DNA of 64,000 nt from Candidatus Borrarchaeum yapensis (GCA_016840515.1 JAEOSF010000005.1:34948-98947); one strand, 5' to 3'; positions 12,423-22,101 are shown, counted from the first letter of the stretch. Numbers and translations: made by a program. Notes: generated by a model not told the origin, from the letters alone.

Positions 12423-13253
12423 TTAAATGAGGGATAAATCTTCATAAAGACTGGTCTTTTTCAATATTTTTCCAAAACGATCATGAGGATCTCTTAAGAT
12501 CGAATCATTGATTTTTTCAATATTCCTTGCAGTTTGTGCCAGTTCTGCAGCGGACTCTGCCAATTCATGTGCACTGATAACACAAGGGATGTACTCTTCT
12601 TTTTTCTTAAGAACAAAACAACCTTGATAATTTAATTTATGGACTAGGATATTCATTTCATAAGCGGCTTTTGCTTTTGCATGAGCATAGGGATTTTTAA
12701 TCCCAGCATATTGTAGAGCCAGATCAGAATTCACTACTATTTTAGGGATATGGATTCCTTTATCTTTCAGACTAGTAATTACTTTATTCAATTCATGTTG
12801 CAATAAGCGGATTGTTCCCGATACTGAAAGCACTTTCAATATATTAGCATTAAATAATACCATTTCTGTAGAATCAAGTATTGCTCTTTTAGCCCCTAGT
12901 ATGGGATCGCCCTCCAAGATAATATAACCGATATTGAACGCATCTAATGTTTCAGTGATCTTTAGATCTTTTGCATCTCCTATCAAGACAATTGGTATGT
13001 TTAATTCTTTTAAGATATTTGCAGTTTCTATATTCCGTTTGGAGGAAATATTTGGTCCTACATAAAGGAGTAAATCTGGGCCAATGGTGACAGCAGTTTC
13101 TACAACCTCTCTAATATACTCTAAATGCATCTTTGAGCCAGTACCAAAAGTCCTTATCATGATATCTTCTCTATGAGCTCTTTCATCTAAAATAACATCA
13201 ATAACAGTTGATGTAGCGATGTTACCGGCTTTAACGATGGAGATTTTTATCAA
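12423..13253 (-). CDS. mtd: F420-dependent methylenetetrahydromethanopterin dehydrogenase
   Basis: 'KAGNIATSTVIDVILDERAHREDIMIRTFGTGSKMHLE', 'PIVLIGDAKDLKITETLDAFNIGYIILEGDPILGAKRAILDSTEMVLFNANILKVLSVSG', 'NPYAHAKAKAAYEMN' match Mtd family pattern. Confidence 0.88.
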   Translation of the reverse strand: MIKISIVKAGNIATSTVIDVILDERAHREDIMIRTFGTGSKMHLEYIREVVETAVTIGPDLLLYVGPNISSKRNIETANILKELNIPIVLIGDAKDLKITETLDAFNIGYIILEGDPILGAKRAILDSTEMVLFNANILKVLSVSGTIRLLQHELNKVITSLKDKGIHIPKIVVNSDLALQYAGIKNPYAHAKAKAAYEMNILVHKLNYQGCFVLKKKEEYIPCVISAHELAESAAELAQTARNIEKINDSILRDPHDRFGKILKKTSLYEDLSLI

Positions 13254-13608
13254 TTCTTATACGCTCCTCCGTTTTGTGAGGATAATGTCTTCAATAGTTA
13301 TTGTAAACTAAGTTTATTTGTTGTATCAACTTCAAACTCTATAAAACTATAATTTCAAACTATATAAAACTATAAATTATTTATAAAATATTTGTAGAAA
13401 AGCAGTTCTTCAATCTTATTCCTCTAAATTAAATTAAAACTCTTATAAGAGGGATTCTATAAACTGTATAAAATATCACGGCTGCGTAAAACCGCTCTAA
13501 CGGATCTAATGTGAATCACCTCCAGCTTTACATAATAAAAATATCCATCCATAAATTTGTAAGATTTTGCTTTGGAATTAGGTGTATAATAAGACTTTTA
13601 TACCGTAA

Positions 13609-13725
13609 TGAGGTGGTCGCACCTAAGGTAGGCATATCCTCCTAATGGATTTTTATAAAGTCTATCTCTCCTTGACTTGATCCTTGGGTATGCCTACCTT
13701 CATCGACTAAAGAGAGTACCATCTT
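13609..13725 (+). ncRNA. Structured intergenic element copy A (15-bp closing stem, conserved pyrimidine-rich core)
   Basis: Hairpin AGGTG-GTCG-CACCT (13611-13624); stem AAGGTAGGCATATCC (13625-13639) / GGGTATGCCTACCTT (13686-13700); core TCTATCTCTCCTTGACTTGATCC (13661-13683). Confidence 0.6.
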
Positions 13726-13961
13726 CTTACATTTTGAAACAAATGACCCCTCATCGTTATGGGAATTAACCATAAGGCATGTCTACAAAAAAAATAACAG
13801 TTTTTGAGTCCAGTTAATCAGTTTAGACTTTTGATATGTTGTTAATTAAATGAAGTAAATCAATTAGATTGAACAATACGGTTTGTGCGAAGACTGCTTC
13901 TATACAAGGTCTTTTATATAATAATGAAGAAAGGTAAAGCCGTTATTGAGGGATACTTGCC

Positions 13962-14609
13962 TTGGTGGATCAATCGTTTAATAAGAAAGTAGCGCTTGTT
14001 TCGTGTGGTATAGTCGAAGAAGAGGTCAAAAGAGTTTTAAACGGTAAAATTGCCGTCTTACAACCATTCTCTATGGATTCTGCGTTACATATCTATCCCG
14101 AAATGCTTGCAAAAGAACTAAAGAATACCCTTGATAGACTTTCAGACACATTTAATTCTTTTATAATCGTTTATGGGCAATGCTATCCAAAAATGGACGA
14201 CTTATTTGCACCTTACCTGGCCGAGAGGGTGAAGGCAAGTAATTGTGTGGAGATGATACTCGGAAAAGAAGATTACAGCAGCGAACTACGAAGGGAACCT
14301 GGAACTTTCTTTCTCACTCCTGGCTGGTGCAAAATTTGGAGAAACATCTTCATGGATCAACTTAAAGTTAATAGAAAATTCGAAAATGTGTTTTTTAAGA
14401 ATTATCACAGAGCCTTATTTATTGACGTTGGCATTGCAACTGAAAAATACCGTATTGAGGCGAAAGCCTTCTCAGAATATTTCTCTCTGCAATTTGAAGA
14501 GAAAAACACTGATCTTAAATACTTAAGAGGATTATTAGAAAATGCGTTTTTTAAGATCGAGGATAAGCTGCAGCATATTAAAAAGAATTTGAATTCTAGA
14601 GCGTCTTAA
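13962..14609 (+). CDS. DUF1638-type protein associated with corrinoid methyltransferase loci
   Basis: 'KVALVSCGIVEEEVKRVL...IIVYGQCYPKMDDLF...GTFFLTPGW' pattern of DUF1638. Confidence 0.65.
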   Translation: MVDQSFNKKVALVSCGIVEEEVKRVLNGKIAVLQPFSMDSALHIYPEMLAKELKNTLDRLSDTFNSFIIVYGQCYPKMDDLFAPYLAERVKASNCVEMILGKEDYSSELRREPGTFFLTPGWCKIWRNIFMDQLKVNRKFENVFFKNYHRALFIDVGIATEKYRIEAKAFSEYFSLQFEEKNTDLKYLRGLLENAFFKIEDKLQHIKKNLNSRAS

Positions 14610-14664
14610 TCTAAAAGCAAAAAAAAGGATTCAAATGTATTTCCGAAAAGATAGCCAAGTATGT

Positions 14665-15828
14665 CTAGTTATGTTTCTCTGCAAGCAAAGCTATCTGATT
14701 AATTATTGCGACAATTTTTCTACCCTTTTGAGTAATTAGATACTTTCCACGGTTCTTTTCTTGTCTAACTAATCCTTCCTCTTTTAGTTTTCCAATGTGG
14801 AATTGAAGATGACCACCTTTAACTAATATATTTTCTTCTATTTCAGAAAATTGTAAGGCTTCCTGCCAAAGTACCCTGAGAATCCTGAGACGTACTTTGT
14901 TGGACAAACTAGATAATATTTTGTGTATCTTTTCTTCTGAGTACATTATTTTATCATTGTCTATAGACTCTTGCGAAACCAAAAAACGACTTTCATTTTC
15001 TTTCATTTCGTTGCTATTTAATACTCCAATAAACTCTTGAAAGTGTTTGACTTGCTCCGCTAATTGTTGAATCATTTTTCTGTTTTCGTCCATTTTCAGC
15101 ATAATCAATTTTTGATTTTTATCTTGTGTCCCATAAGGTTGCTTTTTTATTCGAAGCAGTTCTTCAAGCAGGTCAACGGAAGCAAAAGCGTCTTTCGCAT
15201 ATCCGTCAGCCCCAATTTCGTCAGCATAGTTTTTTGAGACTGCTGCTCCACCTATTATAAAAATTACTTTATCCCTAATCCCTACCTTCTTAAGTTCATT
15301 TATTATCTTTTTTTGAGCGCTTCTTGTACTTGACATAAATGCGGACGCACCTATGATATTAGCATTTTCTTCTTTCGCCATTTTAGCGAATACGTGGGGC
15401 GATACATTCTTACCAAGATCAATGACTTCAAAATCATTTGCTCGAAGTAAGGCTGCAACAACATTTTTACCGATATCATGAGTGTCACCTTCAACAGTTC
15501 CAAGGAGAACCTTTCCTTTTTTTGTTTGCGTAAAATAAGAGGGGGTGTGCACGGTATTTGTTAATACATCAAGTGCTTCTTTAAGTGATTCCCCTGCCAA
15601 AATCACATCTGGTAGTTCGCATTCTCCTGTTTCGTACCTATCTGCGACTCTTTTAATACCTTCAATAAGGACAGTCATGACCGATTCAAATGGATTTGGA
15701 ATTTTAGAATTTAATACATCCAATACATATTTACCAACGATGATATCGTTGCCATCTATAACTGCTTGTTTCACCTTTTCTAAAAGGTCTTCTTTAAGTT
15801 TGAGGATTGAAGCATCCATTGATATCAC
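14665..15828 (-). CDS. Corrinoid (B12-binding) protein fused to C-terminal ArsR-like winged HTH
   Basis: MtxC cap + 'GTVEGDTHDIGKNVVAALLRANDFEVIDLG' (DxHxxG), then 'EEKIHKILSSLSNKVRLRILRVLWQEALQFSEIEENILVKGGHLQFHIGKLKEEGLV' HTH. Confidence 0.9.
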   Translation of the reverse strand: MISMDASILKLKEDLLEKVKQAVIDGNDIIVGKYVLDVLNSKIPNPFESVMTVLIEGIKRVADRYETGECELPDVILAGESLKEALDVLTNTVHTPSYFTQTKKGKVLLGTVEGDTHDIGKNVVAALLRANDFEVIDLGKNVSPHVFAKMAKEENANIIGASAFMSSTRSAQKKIINELKKVGIRDKVIFIIGGAAVSKNYADEIGADGYAKDAFASVDLLEELLRIKKQPYGTQDKNQKLIMLKMDENRKMIQQLAEQVKHFQEFIGVLNSNEMKENESRFLVSQESIDNDKIMYSEEKIHKILSSLSNKVRLRILRVLWQEALQFSEIEENILVKGGHLQFHIGKLKEEGLVRQEKNRGKYLITQKGRKIVAIINQIALLAEKHN

Positions 15829-16030
15829 TTGTTACTAATGGGTATACTAGGAATGATTCTTGCAATCTATTCAAATTTTAAATTAATCAAGTAAGGGCAA
15901 TATTATTAATTAATATTGAACTATTACTCTTTTATTATAAATTCTTTCATTAAATAGCCTAAAAAATTAAAAAGAAGTTTGATATCGTCAATTTCTTAGA
16001 AACTAAATCTCATTGCCGTATTTTATGTTC

Positions 16031-16237
16031 TTGAGCTACTCGTGCTAAAGCCTTGAGGCTCCCTGCATCTCCGACAGACTTGATCCCATTGTGGGTTACG
16101 GAGGTCTTATCTCCGCAGGCTTAACATCCCTACGCCCCGTAGGTACTCATAGACTTTAGTACCAACACACTCTATAAACAGCACGCCATTCATCACCAGG
16201 CTGAAGTTGTGTCGCTTTCTTGCGTAGTTGCTTGTAA
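16031..16237 (-). mobile_element. IS200/IS605-like remnant (omega-RNA/TnpB 3'-end-like, MITE-sized), copy 1
   Basis: Minus strand GTACCTACGGGGCGTAGGGATGTTAAGCCTGCGGAGATAAGACCTCCGTAACCC...GCAGGGAGCCTCAAGGCTTTAGCACGAGTAGCTCA plus upstream GCAAGAAAGC hairpin; second copy at 47.2-47.5 kb. Confidence 0.6.
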
Positions 16238-16250
16238 GCAAAGATGGTTG

Positions 16251-16595
16251 TTATAGATCATAATCAACTTCAAAGTATGGCATAGAAAAGTAGCTAAATT
16301 TTGTATTACATCTACTACATAGGCGATATATTACACCATATCCCCCCGCTGCGTCGCGTGTTGGTGGTCTAGTATTATCTTCTTTTGTGCTAAGAGATCC
16401 ACATTTTGGACATATATCATCTAATATTTTTTTGGCATTATGGATAAGTCCTAATTGGCACTCCATTAATTTATCTTCCAAGATCTCTCTTACTGGACGT
16501 AGTTCCTTTCTGCTTTCTAGTAATTCTTCGAATATTTCGATTTCTTCTTGTGAGAAAGTGATTTTTATTTCCAATGATTTCTTGGGGTGATCCAT
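16251..16595 (-). CDS. Small zinc-ribbon protein (paralogue of next gene)
   Basis: 'CPKCGSLSTKED...CSRCNTKFSYF'; aligns with 16620..16961. Confidence 0.55.
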   Translation of the reverse strand: MDHPKKSLEIKITFSQEEIEIFEELLESRKELRPVREILEDKLMECQLGLIHNAKKILDDICPKCGSLSTKEDNTRPPTRDAAGGYGVIYRLCSRCNTKFSYFSMPYFEVDYDL

Positions 16596-16619
16596 TGTAG
16601 ATCTAAATCCTTTAATCTA

Positions 16620-16961
16620 TTACCAAGATGGATCATCACACTCAAAAGGATTCCAAATGATACTGAATTTATTATCACAGTTTTTACATTTTCGAAATAT
16701 TATCGATCTTCCATTCATATCATCAATTGAGTTTCGATCCATATCTTGCACTGTCTCGATTGATCCGCATTTTAGACAAACCTCACTTAATTTTGAGTGT
16801 GCACTAAATACTAGACCGATCTTATACGCATGGAGTTTTTCCTCTAAAATTTCTTTTATAGGGCGGTGATCATTCTTGGTCTTTAACAATTTTCTTATTA
16901 CATTGAGGTCGTCTTCTGAAAAACTTATGGCGATCTCCATCTTTCCCACTACATGGCACAT
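16620..16961 (-). CDS. Small zinc-ribbon protein (paralogue of previous gene)
   Basis: 'CLKCGSIETVQD...FRKCKNCDNKFSII'; same 'R.P(V/I)(R/K)EILE(D/E)KL' block. Confidence 0.55.
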   Translation of the reverse strand: MCHVVGKMEIAISFSEDDLNVIRKLLKTKNDHRPIKEILEEKLHAYKIGLVFSAHSKLSEVCLKCGSIETVQDMDRNSIDDMNGRSIIFRKCKNCDNKFSIIWNPFECDDPSW

Positions 16962-17188
16962 ATAGCTCTTTATTTCATAAATCTTGTGTATTATTCATAA
17001 CATAATGGACAAATAAAAAACTGTAATTTATTCATTATAAGCTTGCTTTTTAATTCTTATCTGAATATAGCGTATTGTATAATAGAGAACAATTATATGG
17101 GAGAGATAGACAACCTCAATTTAGATTTAGTAATATTTTTTTATTATAAGATAGATGCACGCAGATTTCACTTACTGGAAGGGATACC

Positions 17189-18130
17189 TTGTTAAGATTT
17201 GAAAAGCCACAAAAAATATTTAAAATCGGCAATGTTGAGCTTGGAGGACAACCTGGAGAATTACCTACTGTATTGATTGGTAGCATCTTTTTTTATTTCG
17301 ACAAAATCGTTGAAGATAAACATAAGGGCATTTTTAAGAAAAAAGAAGCAAAGCAATTAATCAATAAAGTAGATCATCTATCCTCCATAACAGGAAATCC
17401 GTATATAATTGATATAGAGGCAATTACAAATACTGCAATTGAAAAATACATAAATTTTATTTCTGAAACAACTGAGGCACCCTTTTTTGTAAATAGCACA
17501 AATGTTCCAGTTAGACTTCATGGTATCAATTATGTAAATGAAATTGGCCTCATCGATAGAGCAATCTATGCTTCTATAAATTTCACGGCAGAACAAAAGG
17601 AATTTGATGTGTTAACGCAGGCAAAAGTCGAGAATGTATTAGTTCAAGCTTTCAATCCTAAAAACCCATTTACTAAGGGAATGATGAAAATGATGCAAGA
17701 GGGCTTTGATGGAGAAGGACTGGTAGATAAAGTAATCAGGGTGGGACTAAAAAAACCCCTCCTTTTTGCAAATGTCTATGATGTGCCAAGTATTGGTGTT
17801 GGCAGTGAAACCGTCTATATGTTAAAAAAGGAGTTTGGGTTGCCAAGTGGGACAGCCCCAGTAGGTGTCGTAGGAATTTGGGGAAAGACCGAAAAAGCTA
17901 AAGACATTTCTTCAAATATAAGTAGTATTTGTGGAGCAAACGCTGCTTCCTTCGCTAAACTCAAAGGATCTGATTTTATCCATTACGGCTCTTTGAAGAG
18001 GTCCGATAAAATTTTCCCAGCAGTTTCCATGATCGATGCGATAATAGCATATAATGCAAACTTATCCGGAATCAAGCCAATGAATGTAACACCAGCTTTA
18101 CGAGATTTTTTAGCAGCGTCAAAAGAATAG
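17189..18130 (+). CDS. MtrH-like tetrahydro(methano)pterin/corrinoid methyltransferase, paralogue 1
   Basis: 'FEKPQKIFKIGNVELGGQPGELPTVLIGSIFF' N-terminus shared with MtrH family. Confidence 0.88.
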   Translation: MLRFEKPQKIFKIGNVELGGQPGELPTVLIGSIFFYFDKIVEDKHKGIFKKKEAKQLINKVDHLSSITGNPYIIDIEAITNTAIEKYINFISETTEAPFFVNSTNVPVRLHGINYVNEIGLIDRAIYASINFTAEQKEFDVLTQAKVENVLVQAFNPKNPFTKGMMKMMQEGFDGEGLVDKVIRVGLKKPLLFANVYDVPSIGVGSETVYMLKKEFGLPSGTAPVGVVGIWGKTEKAKDISSNISSICGANAASFAKLKGSDFIHYGSLKRSDKIFPAVSMIDAIIAYNANLSGIKPMNVTPALRDFLAASKE

Positions 18131-18149
18131 TCTTTCTCTAAGCGTCCAA

Positions 18150-19345
18150 ATTAATAAAAACTTCTGTTTTCCGTTCCTAAAATTAAGAAAACAACTCCTC
18201 CTGCTACTATTAAAATGCTTCCAATGACGAAGACAATCCAAGGAGCATAAGCTTCCCATATCCAACCAGCAAACAATACTCCAATTCCAAAACTGATATT
18301 CTAAAGTGTACTCCATACTCCATAAACATGTCCTCTTTTCTCTGGAACTGAAACTTCCAGAATTATAGAATTATCTGCTACGCTATAAAATGCAGCAACT
18401 ACTCCATTAAAGATTATCAGGATGATGAGTTCAAAAAGTGATGAAAATATAGCAAATAAGAATGTTGCAATTGCACTTCCAAAACTACCTATAAGCAGTA
18501 ATTTTTTTCGCCCAAATTTGTCTACAATGTATCCTGCAAAAGGATTTGTAATTGTAATTGTCCAACCAGAATAGAACCAACAATTCCAATCCATAATAAA
18601 TTCAGATTATAATGAATGAGAAGATGTAAAGCTCGAAATCCAATTAAACTTGCGCTTCCTAATGCTGCAACAAAGTCGGCCATTATAATTGCACAAATGA
18701 TTCTTTTGTCTACTCCACTACTATAAAAATCTCTCAATCTCGTTATCCATCTTGAATGTGTTTTATTCATTATTTCATCTAATTGTAAAGTCTCTTTCAG
18801 AAATAAACCTACGAAAAGACTTGTCGCTAGTGTTAAAAATCCACTTAGAATAAATAAAAATGATAATCAGAAATAGAAAGCCAATATACCGCCAAATAAT
18901 GAGCCTAAAGCATCTCCTAACCCCCAAGATGCTGATTCAAAACCAACAAATGTTCCCCTTTCCTCAGATTGTGTAATATCTGAAACTGATATTAGACTTG
19001 CTGCGATAAACGCACCTGAGCCAATCCCTCTGATTATAGAAAAAGATGAAAATAGATAGATATTCTGGACAGCGTCATGAGGATAGCTGACATCCCTAGG
19101 ATAAGTAAACCTGAAATATTAATTCTAAATCGTCCTATTTTATCAATCAAATAACCAATGGGGATTCGCCAAATTGCATTGGCAAACCATAAAAATGCAG
19201 ATAATATTCCTATCACAAATGCCGAAGGAACTATTTCCTCAAATACTAGGATAGGTATAAAGTTAGTTATCATTCCAATGGCAATAAAAGCTGAGAACGT
19301 TGATATAAGACTTATCCATGCCGACTTCAGACTTGATAAGGTCAA
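18150..19345 (-). pseudogene. MFS transporter, broken by several frameshifts/stops
   Basis: Consecutive fragments in different minus frames (19345-19034, about 19060-18770, 18770-18522, 18594-18301, 18316-18119) read as one MFS protein ('GYLIDKIGRFRINISGLLILG', 'GYIVDKFGRKKLLLIGSFGSA'). Confidence 0.8.
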
Positions 19346-19434
19346 ATGATTCCCTTAAAATATTATTTTAAAACTATTAAAATATCTTTAATAATGAAGT
19401 AGCATCCTTTGAGGTGCAGAATTTTGAACTATTT

Positions 19435-21174
19435 TTAAAAAACTGTATATTTTTGCTTATAATCTTTAAATTCTGGCAAATGCTCAGCAGACAAAAAGCC
19501 AGGTAATTGCATGGCTCTTCCAGATGCATTCTCGGGGATTTCTTCTTTCCTTTCCTTTTTAAGATTCAGCATATCATCAATTCTTAAAATTGATATGGCC
19601 GTCTCACACGCGCCTTTGAGTATTGTTTTACTAATTTCTAACGGCGTAATAATACCTACGTTCATCATATTGGAAATTTTCCTAGTAAATGCATCATATC
19701 CATACCATATGTTGTTAGATTTTTGATGTTCCTTTGTAAGTGAAGGTAAAACATCATAAGGATTTAATCCAGTATTCCTCACTAATTCCCTTGGAATACA
19801 AAGCATAGCATTTGCAAAAGCTTGAATAGCAAACTGTTCCTTCCCACCAAATCCTCGTGAAAACATAGTTAGTCGTTTTTTCAATTCAGCCTCTATAGCG
19901 CCACCACCAGCAACTATCTTATTACACTTGAAAAGGCTAGCTTTAGCATGAAGTGCATCAAGTACTGCTCTTTCGGCATCTTCCATTATTTCACTTGAAA
20001 TACCCCTAATTATTATACTAGCTGCTCGCGGGTTTTTGCACCCCTCAAGAATAATCATTTTGCTATCGCCAAATTCCCTCTCCTCTGCCAAATCGGCATA
20101 CCCTAAATCCTTTTCCTCTAACTCGTCAATTCTTGCGAGATTTGCACCACATGCCCTAGCAACCCTTGTTATATGTTTATCCTTAGCTGCCCATCTGTAC
20201 AGTGTTATCGTCATAATTCCAGTTCTTGCCAGAAGATCTCCAATCATCTCATCTATACGTTTTTCACAAAAAACAACATTTGCGCCTGCATTTTTTATCT
20301 TATTGACCCATCCCCGAAATAATTGTGGCTTCGCTTCTATGAATGGTTTGATTAAATCAATATCGTCCATAACAATCTTTCCCCGAACTGTAGGGGGATG
20401 ATGGTCTAGTTTAGAAAACTCCAAAGGACTTCTAAGTACTGCAATCTTTGCATGTTTTATTCGCTTTGGCATATCTGGATGAATTCTTCGTTCATCCATA
20501 ACCATTCCACGGACAGATATTGAATCATTAATAGAACCGCCTGGTTTTTGGATGAAGTGAACAAGATTAATATTCGCAATCCAATTTGTTTCTCTTTTAT
20601 CTCTGATCTTATCGAAAACATCAAGAGTGATATCTGATAATATAGAACTAGCTTTTGTTCCCAATTTAGTGGACAGTGTAGTATAGGCTACTTTTTTGAG
20701 CACCTCTCTATCATTATACTCTATTTCTTCTGCAATCTCGTCCAAAATACTAAGTGTCTTTTTCAATGCCCTATTATATCCCTTAATAATAACTGAAGGA
20801 TGAATTCTTTCATCTAGCAGTTTCTCTGCACGCTCTAGAAGCGCACTTGCTAATACAACAGTCGAAATAGATCCATCTCCCACAACGTCTTTCTGAGTAG
20901 TTGCTAATTTAATCAGAATATTTGCTATGGGATGCCATAAACTCATTTTTTCGAGCATGGATGCCCCGTCACCAGAGACCTTATAGTATTTCATACTATC
21001 CACAAGAAACTTTTTTGAACCAAAAGGACCCAAGCTTTTCGCAATAATAGTTCTAATCACTTTTGCTACTGATATATTACTCCTCACTAACTCTGAGCCC
21101 TTTAATTGACTAACTCCTTCTCGAATCGTTGGATAAGTCACCATTGCCGCATTTTCGGATGTTATCTGCCTCAC
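19435..21174 (-). CDS. Divergent group II chaperonin (thermosome) paralogue
   Basis: 'AKSLGPFGSKKFLVDSMKYYKVSGDGASMLEKM', 'DVVGDGSISTVVLASALLERAEKLL', 'NAGANVVFCEKRIDEMIGDLLARTGIM', 'VAGGGAIEAEL', 'ISILRIDDML'. Confidence 0.88.
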   Translation of the reverse strand: MRQITSENAAMVTYPTIREGVSQLKGSELVRSNISVAKVIRTIIAKSLGPFGSKKFLVDSMKYYKVSGDGASMLEKMSLWHPIANILIKLATTQKDVVGDGSISTVVLASALLERAEKLLDERIHPSVIIKGYNRALKKTLSILDEIAEEIEYNDREVLKKVAYTTLSTKLGTKASSILSDITLDVFDKIRDKRETNWIANINLVHFIQKPGGSINDSISVRGMVMDERRIHPDMPKRIKHAKIAVLRSPLEFSKLDHHPPTVRGKIVMDDIDLIKPFIEAKPQLFRGWVNKIKNAGANVVFCEKRIDEMIGDLLARTGIMTITLYRWAAKDKHITRVARACGANLARIDELEEKDLGYADLAEEREFGDSKMIILEGCKNPRAASIIIRGISSEIMEDAERAVLDALHAKASLFKCNKIVAGGGAIEAELKKRLTMFSRGFGGKEQFAIQAFANAMLCIPRELVRNTGLNPYDVLPSLTKEHQKSNNIWYGYDAFTRKISNMMNVGIITPLEISKTILKGACETAISILRIDDMLNLKKERKEEIPENASGRAMQLPGFLSAEHLPEFKDYKQKYTVF

Positions 21175-21535
21175 CTATTTGGTTTTTAATCGAAATGTAT
21201 ATATTGTTATCTTAGCAAAGGAAAATAGCCTTTTTCTTAGTCTTTCACGTCTTTTTAGAAATATGAAACCAGCCCAGACATTCCAAAATCTTTCTAATAA
21301 TCTTGCTTTCCATGATAATGATTACTTTGAATGCTACCATAATGTTGTTTAACATATTATTCAACTGACATCTTGAACCGGTACTGTCAATAGGTCTCCA
21401 GAATTGCTACGTCTAAGGTTTTTTGACTCAATTTATCAATCCATGAAGGAATGATTCACTTGTCTTAATTTAAATTAAAAAAACACTTTAGACTTATTAT
21501 TTGCAGAGCAAGAATTCATCCCACTATTGGGGATT

Positions 21536-22003
21536 TTATTCATTCTCTCTTTTTTTCATCGAAAGTACACAATTACGAAATTGCTCATATTGTTTTTTCG
21601 AAATTATGCCAATTAATGCACCTTCATCATCGACTACACCAAGTCTGTTTATCTCGTTCTTTTCAAAATGACTCGCAACATCTTTGACTTTATCGCTTGA
21701 AAATACAGATGATACCGGTGATGACATGACATCTTTTACAATAACTTCGCAAGGATTATGTCCTTCTGAAATTAACGCAAATATTGCTTTACTAGTAACA
21801 ATGCCAACCGGTTTATTACCTTCTGCAACAAGAATGGTGTCAATCCCGTGATTTATCATTAATTCTGCAACCTTGCATAAGGTTTCTTCAGGAGCGCATG
21901 TAACCAAATCTATAACCATATCTACTGCTAAAGGCTCGATTCTAACTACTTTTTCTTCGTTTTCTTCTCCTCTTATATCTTCGAAACTCATTTTTTTCAC
22001 CAA
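21536..22003 (-). CDS. CBS-domain-pair protein
   Basis: Two CBS repeats: 'AELMINHGIDTILVAEGNKPVGIVTSKAIF' and 'ASHFEKNEINRLGVVDDEGALIGIISKKQY'. Confidence 0.85.
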   Translation of the reverse strand: MVKKMSFEDIRGEENEEKVVRIEPLAVDMVIDLVTCAPEETLCKVAELMINHGIDTILVAEGNKPVGIVTSKAIFALISEGHNPCEVIVKDVMSSPVSSVFSSDKVKDVASHFEKNEINRLGVVDDEGALIGIISKKQYEQFRNCVLSMKKRENE

Positions 22004-22101
22004 ATTACAGTTAAGATAATTTATTTTTGCTAAAGTGATCTAAGAAATAGAACATATATCTGTTTTAAAAATAAAAAAAAAGGGGTACTAGGTCAAACCT
22101 T

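Noticed and set aside
13440-13960. Classic cobalamin riboswitch in the mtd-DUF1638 gap
   Set aside because: No recognisable B12-box-like GCCACTG element or cobalamin core; the element found has a different conserved core.
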